Below, in pieces: positions 24,868-36,027 of a DNA stretch of 64,000 nucleotides. Each line of letters begins with the position of its first letter. The stretch's first letter is position 1. Source of the stretch: Ectobius pallidus (taxonomy: Eukaryota; Arthropoda; Insecta; Blattodea; Ectobiidae); the NCBI GenBank assembly GCA_964059195.1, contig CAXKWD010000009.1:146439890-146503889 (forward strand), written 5' to 3'. Below the pieces are notes generated by a model. The model saw only the letters and a list, made by a program, of their open reading frames with translations. It was not told the origin of the DNA and made no database searches. The position numbers and the translations under genes are program-made.

Positions 24868-24945
24868 TCACATAAATGCCATCGACCTGGTCCCGGATCG
24901 AACCCGCAATCTTGTGTACAGAAAACCAGCGGGATACTACTAAAC
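24868..24945 (-). repeat. tRNA-like SINE head fragment
   Basis: On the minus strand, GCGGGTTCGATCCGGGACC is a good T-arm/B-box. It abuts SINE S2. A related fragment, with GGGCTGGGTTCGAA, lies near 27040-27110. Confidence 0.45.
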
Positions 24946-25258
24946 TAAACTCCGCGGCGCTACATCCCTGGAGGGACTTGGCCTACCACCCGACCGCTGC
25001 GTCATCTCCCGTAGGCAGATGGCAGGATTGGGGGGCATGTGGTCAGCATGCCGACACCCACGGCCGTTAATGGTGGTTTTCTTGACCGGAGCCGCTACTT
25101 CTCTATCAAGTAGCTCCTCAATTTTGAATCACGAGGCTGAGTGCACCCCTACCAGACCTCCCTACCTCAGAAAAATACGAGGTACCGGGAATCGAACCCG
25201 GGCCGACGGATCTGTAGTCAGCGACGCTAACCACAAGACCACGCCGGCGGACGCGGGA
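24946..25258 (-). repeat. tRNA-derived SINE S2, full-length candidate
   Basis: The minus strand starts with a tRNA-like head (GGCGTGGTCTTGTGGTTAGC, then GGGTTCGATTCCCGG as B-box) and continues into a body ending GGATGTAGCGCCGCGGAG. Fragments of the body occur at 6400-6485 and 21320-21440, supporting a mobile SINE over a host tRNA gene. Confidence 0.72.
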
Positions 25259-25259
25259 T

Positions 25260-25643
25260 ACTACACACAAACAAAATTATCTGAAGGCTAGTTATAGGCC
25301 ACAGATTTGTACACGAATAATGCGACTTTGAATGAGGCTCTGAGATTACTCGAGAGAACCAAGGAAAATAATATCAAAAGCAGACGATCTTGATCTCCGT
25401 GTGCTGTAACGGGCTAACGGCTAACATGACCTCCCAGTCACTCCTTCTTGTTTATCCGATGGAGATGGTTTCTCTCTGTAAACATGTGTTAATGAACAGA
25501 AACAGTCTTCGGATGACAGACTCTCTCCCAACCTATATGGCATGTAGCCAGCCGTACGAAAGTCATACAACTACATTAGAAATTACTGCAGTGCTTGATT
25601 TTTACTATCTTTATCTGTACTATTGCATGATTGCTTATATAAT
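25260..25643. other. No recognised feature
   Basis: No gene or repeat recognised. Confidence 0.45.
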
Positions 25644-25645
25644 TA

Positions 25646-26921
25646 CAAGCAGGTGCCGCGGCTTCGCTCGCGATTATTTACTCAACTGCTAGATGTTTTG
25701 TTTAAGCTGGGTCTCCATTGATATACATTTAACACCAACATGTTGCAGTTAACATATGTTAAATGTTTTTCATCAACTTGTTGATGTATACAAGTCAAGT
25801 GATTTGCCAATTAACAACTGTCTCCACTACAATATTATAGGTTAACATGTGTTGGCGAGGTTACGAACAGAAATGAATTACATTAAAAAAAAGAAAATCC
25901 TCTGAAGAGGGCAGCCAACATTGCAAAATGAGAGTAGTTTTATATACTCGTTATTATCTTCTTGTTAACTGTCTATGACTTTCTTAAATACTAATTATGT
26001 ACAGATATCTTGATCTTTTCAAAATAACTCACATTTTTCAACAATGGAGTATGCCATAAAAAATAATTTTAGAATTAGATGCAATACTATTGAGAACACT
26101 GATATACCAAATACTCACATAATACAAAATGGATGCCGGGAATATTGAGGAAGCTGTCGACTGCTTGTTGTTTACCCGGAAATTCCCGAACCAAAGCCGA
26201 TTCAGCTGGCGATCGCTTTTTGTTTCCCGGAAATTCCCGAAACAAAGCCGATATCGACCGACTAGTCAATTGACTTGACATGCTGTCCATTTTCTCCGGA
26301 AAACAAATTAACACCTGAAAATGTTAAGTGCAACACGCTGGGTTTGCATGCCAAGTCAATTGGAACGCGAAATTGCAATATACATGTCAATATCAACTTG
26401 TTAATATTGACATGTTCGTGCTAAATGTATATCAATGGAGACGCAGCTTTAAATTACTTATTTAACAGAAAAATAATTAAAACATTACATTTATTAACAC
26501 TGACATTTTTACATAAATGTTCCATCCTATATTGACTCCTTTTACATGCTTAGGGCCTATGATAAACATCCATATTTCTCAACTAAAAATACAAGGCATA
26601 CAGCTAAGAGTAACGTATCAGAGAATAGAATTTTTTTTGCCAACAACACACTGTTTTCTTGAGGACTGAACATGGAATGTGATATGGATTTGATAATTCT
26701 GTGTATAAAGGTATTTTGTCTCCTCTAAAACATTTTATTTTGGCATTAAAATTTTAAAATTTCAAAATCCTTTCTTAGTGAGCACCTGCATTATGAAACG
26801 CAGGTACTGTAAAAATTCCAAGACTTTACCTATTATAGTTTAGGCTCTACGTTGATTCTCTGTCAGTCATTCATTAAGTCAGTCAGTCAGGACAAAATCT
26901 CTTGTATACTGTATATATTGA
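25646..26921 (-). mobile_element. Helitron carrying a nested Harbinger-like element
   Basis: The minus-strand 5' end (TCAATATATACAGTATAC, then TTTTGTCCTGACTGACTGAC) is a mutated type-I start. The 3' end is the GCGAGCGAAGCCGCGGCACC hairpin region ending CTTG instead of CTAG. The element at 25705-26448 interrupts it close to the 3' end. Non-coding. Confidence 0.65.
25705..26448. mobile_element. Harbinger-like transposon with TTA target duplication
   Basis: The ends AGCTGGGTCTCCATTGATAT and, inverted, AGCTGCGTCTCCATTGATAT are flanked by TTA (25702-25704 and 26449-26451), the TWA-type duplication of PIF/Harbinger. AACATGTT-type motifs recur near both ends. A minus-strand frame (26087-26314) contains the imperfect internal repeat SALFREFPGNKK / SALVREFPGKQQ. 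The element may be a deletion derivative; no DDE core is seen. Confidence 0.78.
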
Positions 26922-27165
26922 AGATTTAACGACGGGGATGTACTGCAACTTAGGTCTGTGACCGTTGCCGGTGTGCTGGAATGTTGTTCCGCAGGAGTTC
27001 TTTTAGATGCCAGTAAATCTACTGACATGGGCCTTTCACATTTATGCACTCATAAATGTCATCGAATTGGGCTGGGTTCGAATACAGGACGCTAGCGCCA
27101 TGTACTATTCGTAAGATTTAATTAGTAGGCCTACATGATTTCTATATTACTTATAAGCTAATAAC

Positions 27166-27797
27166 TAGGGTTCGGATGTTCATTACCTAAAACTGTGGAA
27201 AATATGACTGCAAATATGCCCTTATAAATGACTAAATATGACTCAAAAATCCTGATTATGACCTATTAAAACATATTCTATAAAAATAAATGCTCCAATT
27301 TAAACGGTTAATTAGACTAAATTGTTGCATCACATGAATTGATTCAGATAATCACTTTTTAACAATTTTTCAGGTGATTTACACTTTTACTTGTGAAGAA
27401 ATTGTAATTTTAAAGAATTTTCTCCTGTTTGCTCGTTTCATTAGCTGCAAATATTTTGTAGATCAAGTGTATCCCTATTAAATATGAACAATTATAGTAA
27501 TTTTAAAATTAAGTTACTATTAAATGGGCATAAAGATTAAATTAATAACATAACTTTCAAATTTAACTCGACCGTTTAGTGCTCTTTTACCGAATTTAAA
27601 ACTGAAATATGACGTTAAATTATAAATATGACCAAAATATGATCAATACCACTAAAAATTGACCAAAATATGACTTTATATGCAAAATAAAAAGGTCCGA
27701 TTAGGATAACAAACGTACAACTCGTGTTTAATGTATGTTTAGGGCGAGAATAGAGGTCAGGATAAAAATATGACATGTCATTAACGTCCGAACCCTA
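27166..27797. mobile_element. Non-autonomous hAT-like element (TAGGGTTCGG family)
   Basis: Ends TAGGGTTCGGATGTT and AACGTCCGAACCCTA are flanked by CTAATAAC (27158-27165) and TTAATAAC (27798-27805), an 8-bp duplication with one difference. The interior is rich in AATATGAC-type repeats. Non-coding. Confidence 0.83.
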
Positions 27798-27870
27798 TTA
27801 ATAACTAAAGACAGGATTTCCCTGCAAATGAATGTTTTTATATAAGAATATTCTTATTACTACTACAATT

Positions 27871-28971
27871 GAGGCGGTCGACGTAAAAAGGGCACATAGA
27901 GCTATGGGCCCTTTTTATGCAGAATGCATACAATTGTTCGCCATTTCCTCTAGCCAATAACGGTGAAAGAATCAGCGGGATATGTTGAAAATTGAGGTTG
28001 TTACAGCTGTTTAAAGTTAGCTGTATACAGCTGTGTTATGAGAAAGTACCACAAGAGGAACAGTTGCAATTGTTTCACTCATTTTATAGTGGTCAACCAA
28101 AAAGCCTACAGGATTCCTTCTTAGCAAGGTGTATGGAATTTGTCCCTCAGGTCAAGAAATAAACACTCAACCCCAAGAAACAAAGAGAACACCCTTGGTC
28201 ATACAATGTAGCTGTGGGAGCAAATAAAAGGCATGTATTTTGATCTTATTTCAAGTACCTGTAAAACGCCTCAATGTAATTTAAAATAAGTTCTTACTAA
28301 ATGAGTCTTTTGAAGCGAAAAGAGGCTCTCACTCAAACCGACCAAGAAATGTGTCGAGCGATGAAATCACTTTAATGGGTGAACATCTAAGTACAGTACC
28401 ACATGAAGAAAATCACTACTGCAGTGAAAGAAGTAATTTGATGAACTTCGACAACCCCATGCTAAATATTAAAAAATTGTATGATATGTTTAAAATATCT
28501 TTTCAAGAAAAAACTGGTAGGCATTTGGAAATGAAGTACAAAACTTATTTTGAGTACGCTAGTATAAAAAAACAAAGTTTCAGTACTCTGTGCGCAAGCC
28601 TAAAACTGATGTGTAGCCATTTCATTTTTTCATAATCGCACACTATTGTATTAAAATTGGATTAAACTTAACTTAAACACTGTATTTAAGTCTGATTTGG
28701 TGAATTTTACCACCAAAAATTCTGTCTGCGTAAAAAGGGCTCATAATATTGATTTCAAAATTTATAATTTATTTAATTCGTGAGCTATATAAGTCATTTT
28801 AAATTAATTTTATTCATACCTGATTAAACATTCTAAATAATAACAGACAGTACAGTATGAAAAATACAAAAACACCAAAGAAAAACTAAGACAAATATTT
28901 CATTTCCTTTTTTCTCAAAAATGGGTTTTTACCTATGTGCCCTTTTTACGTCGACCACCTCAATTAAGGCC
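27871..28971. mobile_element. Unclassified TIR transposon, GAGGYGGTCGACG ends
   Basis: The first 31 bases (GAGGCGGTCGACGTAAAAAG, then GGCACATAG) are inverted at the other end with about two to three differences. AATT lies on both sides (27867-27870 and 28972-28975), possibly a 4-bp target duplication. The 1.1-kb element contains a transposase-like fragment (next entry). I could not assign a superfamily. Confidence 0.8.
28351..28635 (+). pseudogene. Transposase-like fragment of the GAGGYGGTCGACG element
   Basis: The frame reads HLSTVPHEENHYCSERSNLM, then NIKKLYDMFKISFQEKTGR and KYKTYFEYASIKKQ. In another frame at 28593-28613 RKPKTDV follows before a stop, implying a frameshift. The order HYxR/S...KLYxxF...(R/K)PKTD resembles uncharacterised transposon proteins repeated in insect genomes, where a Cys motif and nuclease core follow. 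Here those are absent. The resemblance is from memory and the family name is unknown to me. Confidence 0.5.
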
Positions 28972-28975
28972 CTTT

Positions 28976-30115
28976 CTTGCAAACAGGAATGAGGCAATCT
29001 GTGATCTCGCTCTTTCTCGAGAAAAATGTGTTTACGATCAAGCTGAAAGAAAAGTAGAGGGATTGTCTGTTTTGAAAGCAGCGAGGTCTGAGTTGTGAGA
29101 AAGGAAACATTCCTCTACAAGTCAACATGCGTTAATTTGCGTCTCACGCACCAGCTGCCTATCCTGCTGGTTATTACAGAATAAATGCACTTCTCTCGCA
29201 TATTTAGATATCGGTACAGCAATTTTCAAATTAGTCGTATAAGCAATTTCCTCGACAAAGGGACTGTCAGTTGAATGTGTCTAATGCCCCTACTCGTATC
29301 AATCACGCCGCTCAGACATTGGACTGACAAAAGCAGCGGAAGTGGCACAGACATCCCTTCGAACCCGGGGCTTCTGAAGACCAGGACGAGAAAGTTCTGG
29401 TACAAGATTCTGAGGCGTTAGACAAAGAATCTATTTTGAAAAACTGCCGCCTTATTTACTTTTATTATTTTAGTTTTAGCAGAAAAAAGAAACTAAATTG
29501 CCACCAGTGCAGATATTCTGATCATGACTCCTAGATTATAATTGTACTTTTGGGATCATTTTCCACATTTTCTATTTTCAGGTCATTTTTTAGAATTCAA
29601 TGTCACTAGCGGCCGTAATTTTGAAGATATTTGAACCAAATTTTATTATGTTATTTCTAGGCCCAATAGTTCGGACAATTTCGTTAATGAGCAAAATTGA
29701 CCCAAGGAGGGGGTTGAAATTTTGAAAATGTTATATCTCGGCCCCTATGAAGTAACATATAGAGGGAAACTTTGTTTGAATAAATTAGAGTACTCCCTAT
29801 GGAGTTCACAGTGACACCAACGATTCTGGGGTTTTGGGGGTACGAGTGGGGGTGGGGGGGATGGAAATTCGAAATTTTTGAAACCACGTCTTGTGAGGTA
29901 TCGTTGAAAAGCTCTTGATAAGTACTTTACAAATCAATAACTAGTTTCTCGATAGCTCTCATATAAGGCGAGATTTGAACGTTTGAAAAAGTGCTCTTTC
30001 CTCGTTTTTGCAGTTATTATTGCGGGTTTGTCATGCCAAGGCTAAAGAAGAAGAGTGCTGCACAGCGACAATAAATTAAACCAAAAGCACTTCGAAATCT
30101 ACCTCAGCCTGTAGG
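28976..30115. other. No recognised gene
   Basis: Mostly unrecognised. A G-rich tract (GGGGGTACGAGTGGGGGTGG, near 29838) stands out. Confidence 0.45.
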
Positions 30116-30119
30116 CCTG

Positions 30120-30215
30120 CCTAAAGGGATTTTTTTCTAGTTGTTTTGGGGGGAAATTTTTGAAGTCATTTTATAGCTCATTTTAAAAGTATTTTTAAGT
30201 CATCAAAATCCGGAT
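30120..30215. repeat. hAT-like end fragment, second copy
   Basis: GAAGTCATTTTATAGCTCAT to TCCGGATCCTGG matches 9880-9955. Confidence 0.5.
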
Positions 30216-30353
30216 CCTGGTAATAAGAATATCCTCAACATTTTCAATTAGCTGAGTGGACCTCATGACAAAACAAAATCGATACATATGGTCCTTGGGG
30301 GACCCTCAGTTTGACATTCCTGGCTTACACGAATGCACTGCTTAAGTTATAAC

Positions 30354-30825
30354 TACACCTTTTCAACCTCAATTTCGGAAAAAGTAATTTCATTTTCGGA
30401 AAAAGTAATTCCAATTTCGGAAAAAGTAACTTCAATTTCGGAAAAGGTAATTTCAATTTCGGAAAAAGTAACTTCAATTTCGGAAATGCGAGGACTATGA
30501 AGAGGGTATAGTAAAGTTGGTACCACGCTAAAACAAATGACTCAATCGGAGCGAGATTATGTAGAGAAGTAGCTAGAAGGTGTACCTAAATGTTCCAAAT
30601 AAAACAGTTTTGATTTTCACTGTGATTTTCATTTTATGCCCCATCGAATGCTTTAAAAAATAGCCCTCGTATTTCCGAAATTGAAGTTACTTTTTCCGAA
30701 ATTGAGATGACTTTTTCCGAAATTCAAATTACTTTTTCCGAATTTGAAATTACTTTTTCCGAAATTGAAATTACTTTTTCCGAAATTGAAATTACTTTTT
30801 CCGAAATTGAGGTTGAAACGGTGTA
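30354..30825. mobile_element. Foldback element A with 21-bp subrepeats, left part of a composite
   Basis: Ends TACACCTTTTCAACCTC and, inverted, TACACCGTTTCAACCTC match at 16 of 17. Inside the left end lie about six 21-bp units (ATTTCGGAAAAAGTAATTTC), and inside the right end about seven inverted units. The minus-strand translation of the right array is a NFNFGKS heptad repeat. The middle contains a decayed mariner-type transposase C-terminus (KLVPR, stop, then DYVEK in another frame). Target duplication GTTATAAC lies on the left only (30346-30353). Confidence 0.8.
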
Positions 30826-31551
30826 GACTTCGGATTTTAGGCAAAAACCTATTTTAATCCTTAATTGATATATGGACGAAAACTTGTATATGCATGTTTC
30901 ATAAATGACTATGCCTAAAACTGATACTTTTATAGGACCTAAAACAGCCTATTTTTATGTTAGAGCCTAATATCGCGTTTTTGCTTGTTTCTCGTCTAAA
31001 GTTCAAAATAAGTTATTTCTTTTTATGAATTCTAGCATTTATTTTCAGTTCGTACAAAACTTTAGCTCGGAATGTCCAGTACATGACATATTTGTGACGT
31101 GGTTAAATAGTAAGGAAAGTTTCGTCTTCAGTAGAAAAAAATCCTTGGAATTCCCAAGAAAATGTAGGCCCTAGTGTTTTTCTCCCACATCCAGTTTAAA
31201 AAAAAAGTAGTTCTCTGAATCACTGAGGGATAAAAATATGCTATGCTAGCGTGCGTAGCTTCTGGGCTCAGGGATTAGGTTTTCACTGTTATGGTAGTAA
31301 TACAGGCCCTAGTAATAGGTCTATATAATTCGGTGTATCATAGGCCTATATCTGTTTTATCATGTTTTTGATTAATGGTGACTTCAATAAATATAATATT
31401 CTGCATTGCAATTGAGGTATTTCAGAAAATTGGCAACTTAACGATTTTATAAGAGACTATTTTACGATTTTTAGAACCTATTTTCCAATTTTTAGAGCCT
31501 ATTTTAGGTACCTAAAACAGCATTTTTAGCGACCTAAAAGTCCGAAGTCTA
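30824..31551. mobile_element. hAT-like element B, right part of a composite
   Basis: Ends TAGACTTCGGATTTTAGG and, inverted, TAGACTTCGGACTTTTAGG; the 728-bp interior has AGAACCTATTTT-type motifs. GTTATAAC follows the right end (31552-31559). The left end overlaps element A by the two bases TA, so A and B together are bracketed by one 8-bp duplication. Confidence 0.82.
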
Positions 31552-31559
31552 GTTATAAC

Positions 31560-31985
31560 AGAAAGAAGTCTTTAACAAATCGTGGGAGCTGCTTACGATA
31601 CAAGACTTCTCAGAAACGCGTTCGCTTTTCTGGAGGAATGTCAGTAGGCGTCAGGATCTCCTCTCCTTCTTAGGCAGTAAGATGCACTATCCTGCAGTAA
31701 TTATTTGATATCTTCATGTTTCACAGGAAACGTGCCGTGGGGGCTAGAAGTCCCCTACGTAAGGCCTCAAGACAAAACCACGCCCAACTGTGGCACACTC
31801 AAATAACTTCACTGTTCGACACGTTCGTGCGTCAAGAACTTATTTCGTAACAGGTTCTGTACCACTAACTAGGGCTGATTAGTTAAGTTTCATGTCCGAG
31901 AATTGTAGCTCCTTTCATGAACACCATGTTCCTCTCTGTTCCGATTTGTTGCAAAAAGTACAAAATTGACAGAACTGAAATTTCG
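31560..31985. other. No recognised feature
   Basis: No gene or repeat identified. Confidence 0.45.
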
Positions 31986-31989
31986 CATA

Positions 31990-32345
31990 AACTTTTTGAA
32001 GTGAAACTTCCTTAGCCGCGGTAGGGGTAAATCGAGAGCTTGTGTAACGCTCAAAATCGTCACGAAATTAGTGAGGTGTGACGGAACGGACTGCACTGAA
32101 AACAAACAACTCAATGATTAGGCTTATCCAAAATTTAAAAAATCCAAAAATTTAAAATTTAAAAATTCAAAGATCCAAAATTTAATTAAAAATTAAAAAT
32201 TAAAAAAATTAAAATTAAAAAATTTCATAACCCAATATTAAAAATTCCAACAATCCAAAATTGAAGAAATCCAATAATCCAAAATTGTAAAAATCAAAAA
32301 ATTAAAACAAGTTTCACTTATGTCGCATGGCGTTCCACGCACACG
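31990..32345. repeat. Interspersed repeat pair with AT-rich filler
   Basis: The blocks GAAGTGAAACTTCC...GGTAAATCGAGAGC (31998-32040) and GCATGGCGTTCCACGCAC (32326-32343) recur at 23245-23340 and 23705-23745. Between them lies a slipped AATTAAAAATT/CCAAAATT simple repeat (32130-32300). Confidence 0.6.
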
Positions 32346-32448
32346 TTTTTTTATATTTATTTTAACGGAAAGAACATAGGATATAGTCATTAACTCGTTT
32401 TCGCTTTTTCCCCTAATACCATAACCATTAAAATTCAATATCAGTTAA

Positions 32449-33171
32449 GGGGGGACATAAACCTTTGGATGAAAATTCACAGATGAGAAATAGGCGAATT
32501 TCATTTTTCCCTCAGCAATGAATTGCTCTACAATCTTGCAAACTGACATCCTCTTTATTGACTACTTCTACAATTGCATGCTATTTTCAAAATTAATAAA
32601 ACTATTACAGTTATGGGTAAGTGTCGTTACTAAATGGCAGCCACGTTTCATGCACTGAAATGCTGTTTCCGTGATAATTTCCACAAATGGCAATATTTTT
32701 GAGTGAATATTTTTTCTATCACTTTTCAAACATCATATGTACAACATTGTCTAGAATCTTTGGAATATCTACATTATAAGTATATTATTAAAATAATTTT
32801 TTTAAAATTATATTTCATTAAAATATATACGAGTTAAAAAATAAAGTATTAATGTTATATGAATGATTGTAGATAGTATTGTTCATATGATATTAACAAA
32901 TACACAGAAAAATAATCACTCAGAAATATCGACATTTGTGGAAGTTATCAAGGGTGCGGCATTTCAGTGCATGAAACGTGGTTGCCATTTTGAAACGATA
33001 ATTACCCGTAGCTGTAACAGTTTGACTAATTTTGAAAATACTAAATAACTGTAGAAGTAGTCAATAAAGAGTATGTCAGATTGCAAGATTGTAGAGCAAT
33101 TCATTGCGGAGAAAAAAATGAAATTCACCTATTTCTCCCCTATGAATTTCACCGAAAGCTGTATGTGCCCC
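32449..33171. mobile_element. Complete TTAA-flanked foldback element
   Basis: Two arms of about 300 bp (32449-32755 and 32865-33171) are imperfect reverse complements around an AT-rich centre. The ends are GGGGGGACATA (left) and TATGTGCCCC (right), flanked by TTAA (32445-32448) and TTCA (33172-33175, probably mutated). Half copies at 655-951 and 56421-56760 also abut TTAA. A piggyBac-like or Kolobok-like mobiliser is a guess. Confidence 0.75.
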
Positions 33172-33175
33172 TTCA

Positions 33176-33661
33176 AATGAATACAATACCAACATAAACA
33201 ACTGCATATCAATATTTCACGGCCTACTAGTAAACCCAAAGAACTTAAAAATTTAAGGAAAGTTGATTTTGTTTTGGTGCTTTCAATAGAAGTACAAGGT
33301 CCACACGACTATTGTGCAGAAATAATTATCAGGACAAGAAACACTCATTAAGACTAATGTGGATTTTTTGTCACATAATTATCAGCTCTTGTGTTATTGA
33401 CTATCTGGTTGTCCGTCCTTCGTACGTGTGAAAAAGTATTTTGCACGGTTTTTAGCCTTGCATGAGAATCGTCACGATCAAGTCGTATTGTGCCCGGAGT
33501 TTGTCTCCGTTTTTATTTTAACCTTTTTCATAATTACTACAATTTTCGGAAAGGTTAAGGGATCTTTAAACGTTTTTAAAAATAAATAGCTGTATTTGCA
33601 TGTATTTTAGAAGTCAAACGAAAGAACAACTTCGCATCTTTTCAGGACAGCAGATGTTAAG
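33176..33661. other. No recognised feature
   Basis: No gene or repeat recognised. Confidence 0.5.
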
Positions 33662-33663
33662 TA

Positions 33664-34427
33664 CAGTCGGTCAAATAAAAAACGTCGGGACTCGTATGCT
33701 GTTAAAATTAAAGTTTTGACGCATTAGTTCACAAGTTTCCTATAAAAAACACAAAATACAGGTCATTTTCGGAACATATGAGGCCATGCGGCAGGAGGGA
33801 AAATATGAACAAGGAGGGAAAAAATGAACAACGCGGAAAGCGCAACACACGATATTCAACTTAATGCATTGTCATAATTCATTTTGCTTTGTGTCATCGC
33901 CACATACAAATGCTAACGTGAGAGAAAGTGTAGTTAGGGCTGTAATTGACCTGCATTTTTCGGTCTCTGAAGCAGCGAGAAGGTTCCATATTTATGAAAG
34001 AGCAGCTAAGAGGTGGGAACTTTACTATAATGCGACCGGAAGTTTTCATAGCAAACGTTGATCTGGCCGGACGCGTATTTCGATGCTAAGATTGGTTGCA
34101 GAAGTTGAGCGTAAGTTATTGATTTTGCACTACAAGTACCGGTATTATAAAATAAAATCTAAAAAAAATGCTCCTTGAATAAACATATTCCTCGCGAATC
34201 TATTAATTATTAATATTATAAAAATTTGCAACCAAGAATATGGCGGATTTGAGGCATATAGCCACAGCCTTCTATACATGTTTGTTTTGGAACAAAACTG
34301 ACTAAATAATCAAGAAAATACATGGATAGACAAGAGTCGTGTGTGAACCTAACCTTAAGTCTTCCTGTATATGCGCATATGCTCGTTCGTGATACTTAAT
34401 CAAATACGTTTTTTATTTGACCGACTG
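33664..34427 (+). mobile_element. Tc1-like non-autonomous transposon, first of a tandem pair
   Basis: Ends CAGTCGGTCAAATAAAAAAC and its inverse, flanked by TA (33662-33663 and 34428-34429). It retains the N-terminal helix-turn-helix of a Tc1-like transposase (next entry) and has no catalytic core. It lacks eight bases near its right end that the neighbouring copy has. Confidence 0.85.
33864..34061 (+). pseudogene. Tc1-like transposase DNA-binding domain fragment
   Basis: The frame reads ANVRESVVRAVIDLHFSVSE, then AARRFHIYERAAKRWELYYN and ATGSFHSKR, the paired-like helix-turn-helix found at the start of Tc1-like transposases. A stop follows, after which the frame continues SGRTRISMLRLV. The DDE domain is absent. 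Confidence 0.75.
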
Positions 34428-34429
34428 TA

Positions 34430-35230
34430 CAATCGGTCAAATAAAAAACGTCGGGACTCGTATGCAGTTAAAATTAAAGTTTTTACGCATTAGTTCACAA
34501 GATTCCTATAAAAAACATAAAATACAGGTCATTCTCGGAACATAGGAGGCCATGCGACAGGAGGGAAAAAAATGAACGAGGGAAAAAATGACTACGAGAA
34601 AAGCGCAACACACGATATTCAACTTAATGTATTGTCATAATTCATTTTGCTCTGTGTCATCGCGTCACATCCAAATGCTAGCATGAGAGAAAGTGTAGTT
34701 AGGGCTGTAATGTATGAATGTTTATTTTTACTACAGTTAGGCAGTAGTCTGGTGGTAGTTTTACAATCATATTGTAATTGACCTGCATTTTTCGGCCTCT
34801 GAAGCAGCGAGAAGATTCCATATTTCTTAAAGAGCAGCTGACCGGAAGTTTTCATAGGACTGGCCGGCCGCGTATTTCGATGCTAGATTGCTTGCAGAAG
34901 TTGAACGTAAGTTATTGATTTTGCACAAGTACCGCTATTATAAAATAAACTCTTTAAAAACTGCTCCTTGAATAAACATATTCCTCGCGAATTTATTCAT
35001 TATAATAAAATTATAAGAACATCCATGCAAGAATATGGCGGACGTGAGGCATATAGCCACAGCCTTCTATACATGTTTGTTTTGGAACAAAACTGACTAA
35101 ATAATCAAGAAAATACATGGATAGACAAGAGGCGTGTGTGAACCTAACCTTAAGTCTTCCTGTACATGCGCATATGCTCGTTCGTGATACTTAATCAAAT
35201 ACCGCCCGACGTTTTTTATTTGACCGACTG
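34430..35230 (+). mobile_element. Tc1-like transposon, second of a tandem pair
   Basis: A near copy of the preceding element in the same orientation, starting CAATCGGTCAAATAAAAAAC and ending TTTGACCGACTG then TA (35231-35232). The single TA at 34428-34429 serves both. About 65 bp are inserted near 34710-34775, bounded by TGTAAT repeats, inside the helix-turn-helix region. Confidence 0.85.
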
Positions 35231-35234
35231 TACA

Positions 35235-35540
35235 TCAATTGCTAACCGAGCGAATTGAGGACCTGTTTAACTCGACATCTACGATGTTACGACCAACCAC
35301 ATTCAATGTTTTTCCAATTTGGCAAAAATGTTCCTTGAAATCATTAAAAACCACGTATGTATAAGGATTTTTATTTTATGTTTCCGTTTCAAGATGGCCG
35401 CTTTAATGGTTCCATTTCATACAATTTTCAGGTTCTTTCAACGATTCTAGCCAAACGGTTCGTGCTATAAAAATGTGAAGACTACTTCCAATCTCGAATG
35501 CATTTTTTAAACTTTGTATTTGTAATTGTGTTTATACTCC
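35235..35540. other. No recognised feature
   Basis: No gene or repeat recognised. Confidence 0.45.
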
Positions 35541-35544
35541 TTTT

Positions 35545-35765
35545 AGCTTCGAGGCCATATCAGGAGTTCGGGATGCGTGTCTATACAGTAGGGTAGGCCA
35601 TGGAACTATTCACTATCAATTGTTTTTATTGTCGGTGTATTTTAACGGAGTAAATTTCAACTGATATTAATTTAAATGGATATGATACAGGATGAAATGG
35701 TGAGGATGATTCATGGTATGTGAATATCCAATTCGCAATTTGCCTTTACGACTGGGGAAACCATG
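35545..35765 (-). repeat. SINE S1 body fragment
   Basis: TTAGCTTCGAGGCCATATCA to CTTTACGACTGGGGAAACCA matches the SINE at 63538-63860 without its tRNA head. Confidence 0.7.
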
Positions 35766-35768
35766 TTT

Positions 35769-36027
35769 TACACTGTTCATGTACGGCTTTGGAAGTTGCA
35801 ATGCAGTTACCTTTGACAAATAACACTACCCACGTATTCCTTCACATGTGATTATCAAACTTTAGACCTATGTTCTTCCGTAAGCCCTCCATAATGAATC
35901 GATGTGGAGTTTAAATCGGAAATCGATCACAAAAATACTTATTTTCTGCATATTATAATTGCAATTATTACTGATTAAACAAAAGCATTCTGACACTTTG
36001 TTATACCAGTTTACCTGGTTTTATTAA
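35769..36027 (-). repeat. Repeat family Y, partial copy
   Basis: Inverted relative to the copy at 8070-8600; ends CATTCTGACACTTTGTTATA, then CCAGTTTACCTGG. Confidence 0.68.

Noticed and set aside
24868..25258. Functional tRNA genes
   Set aside because: B-boxes are good, but the acceptor stems do not close and the bodies recur elsewhere without heads, so they are SINEs.
30653..30844. NFNFGKS heptad-repeat protein
   Set aside because: It is the translation of 21-bp DNA subrepeats inside a foldback transposon arm, with no start context.
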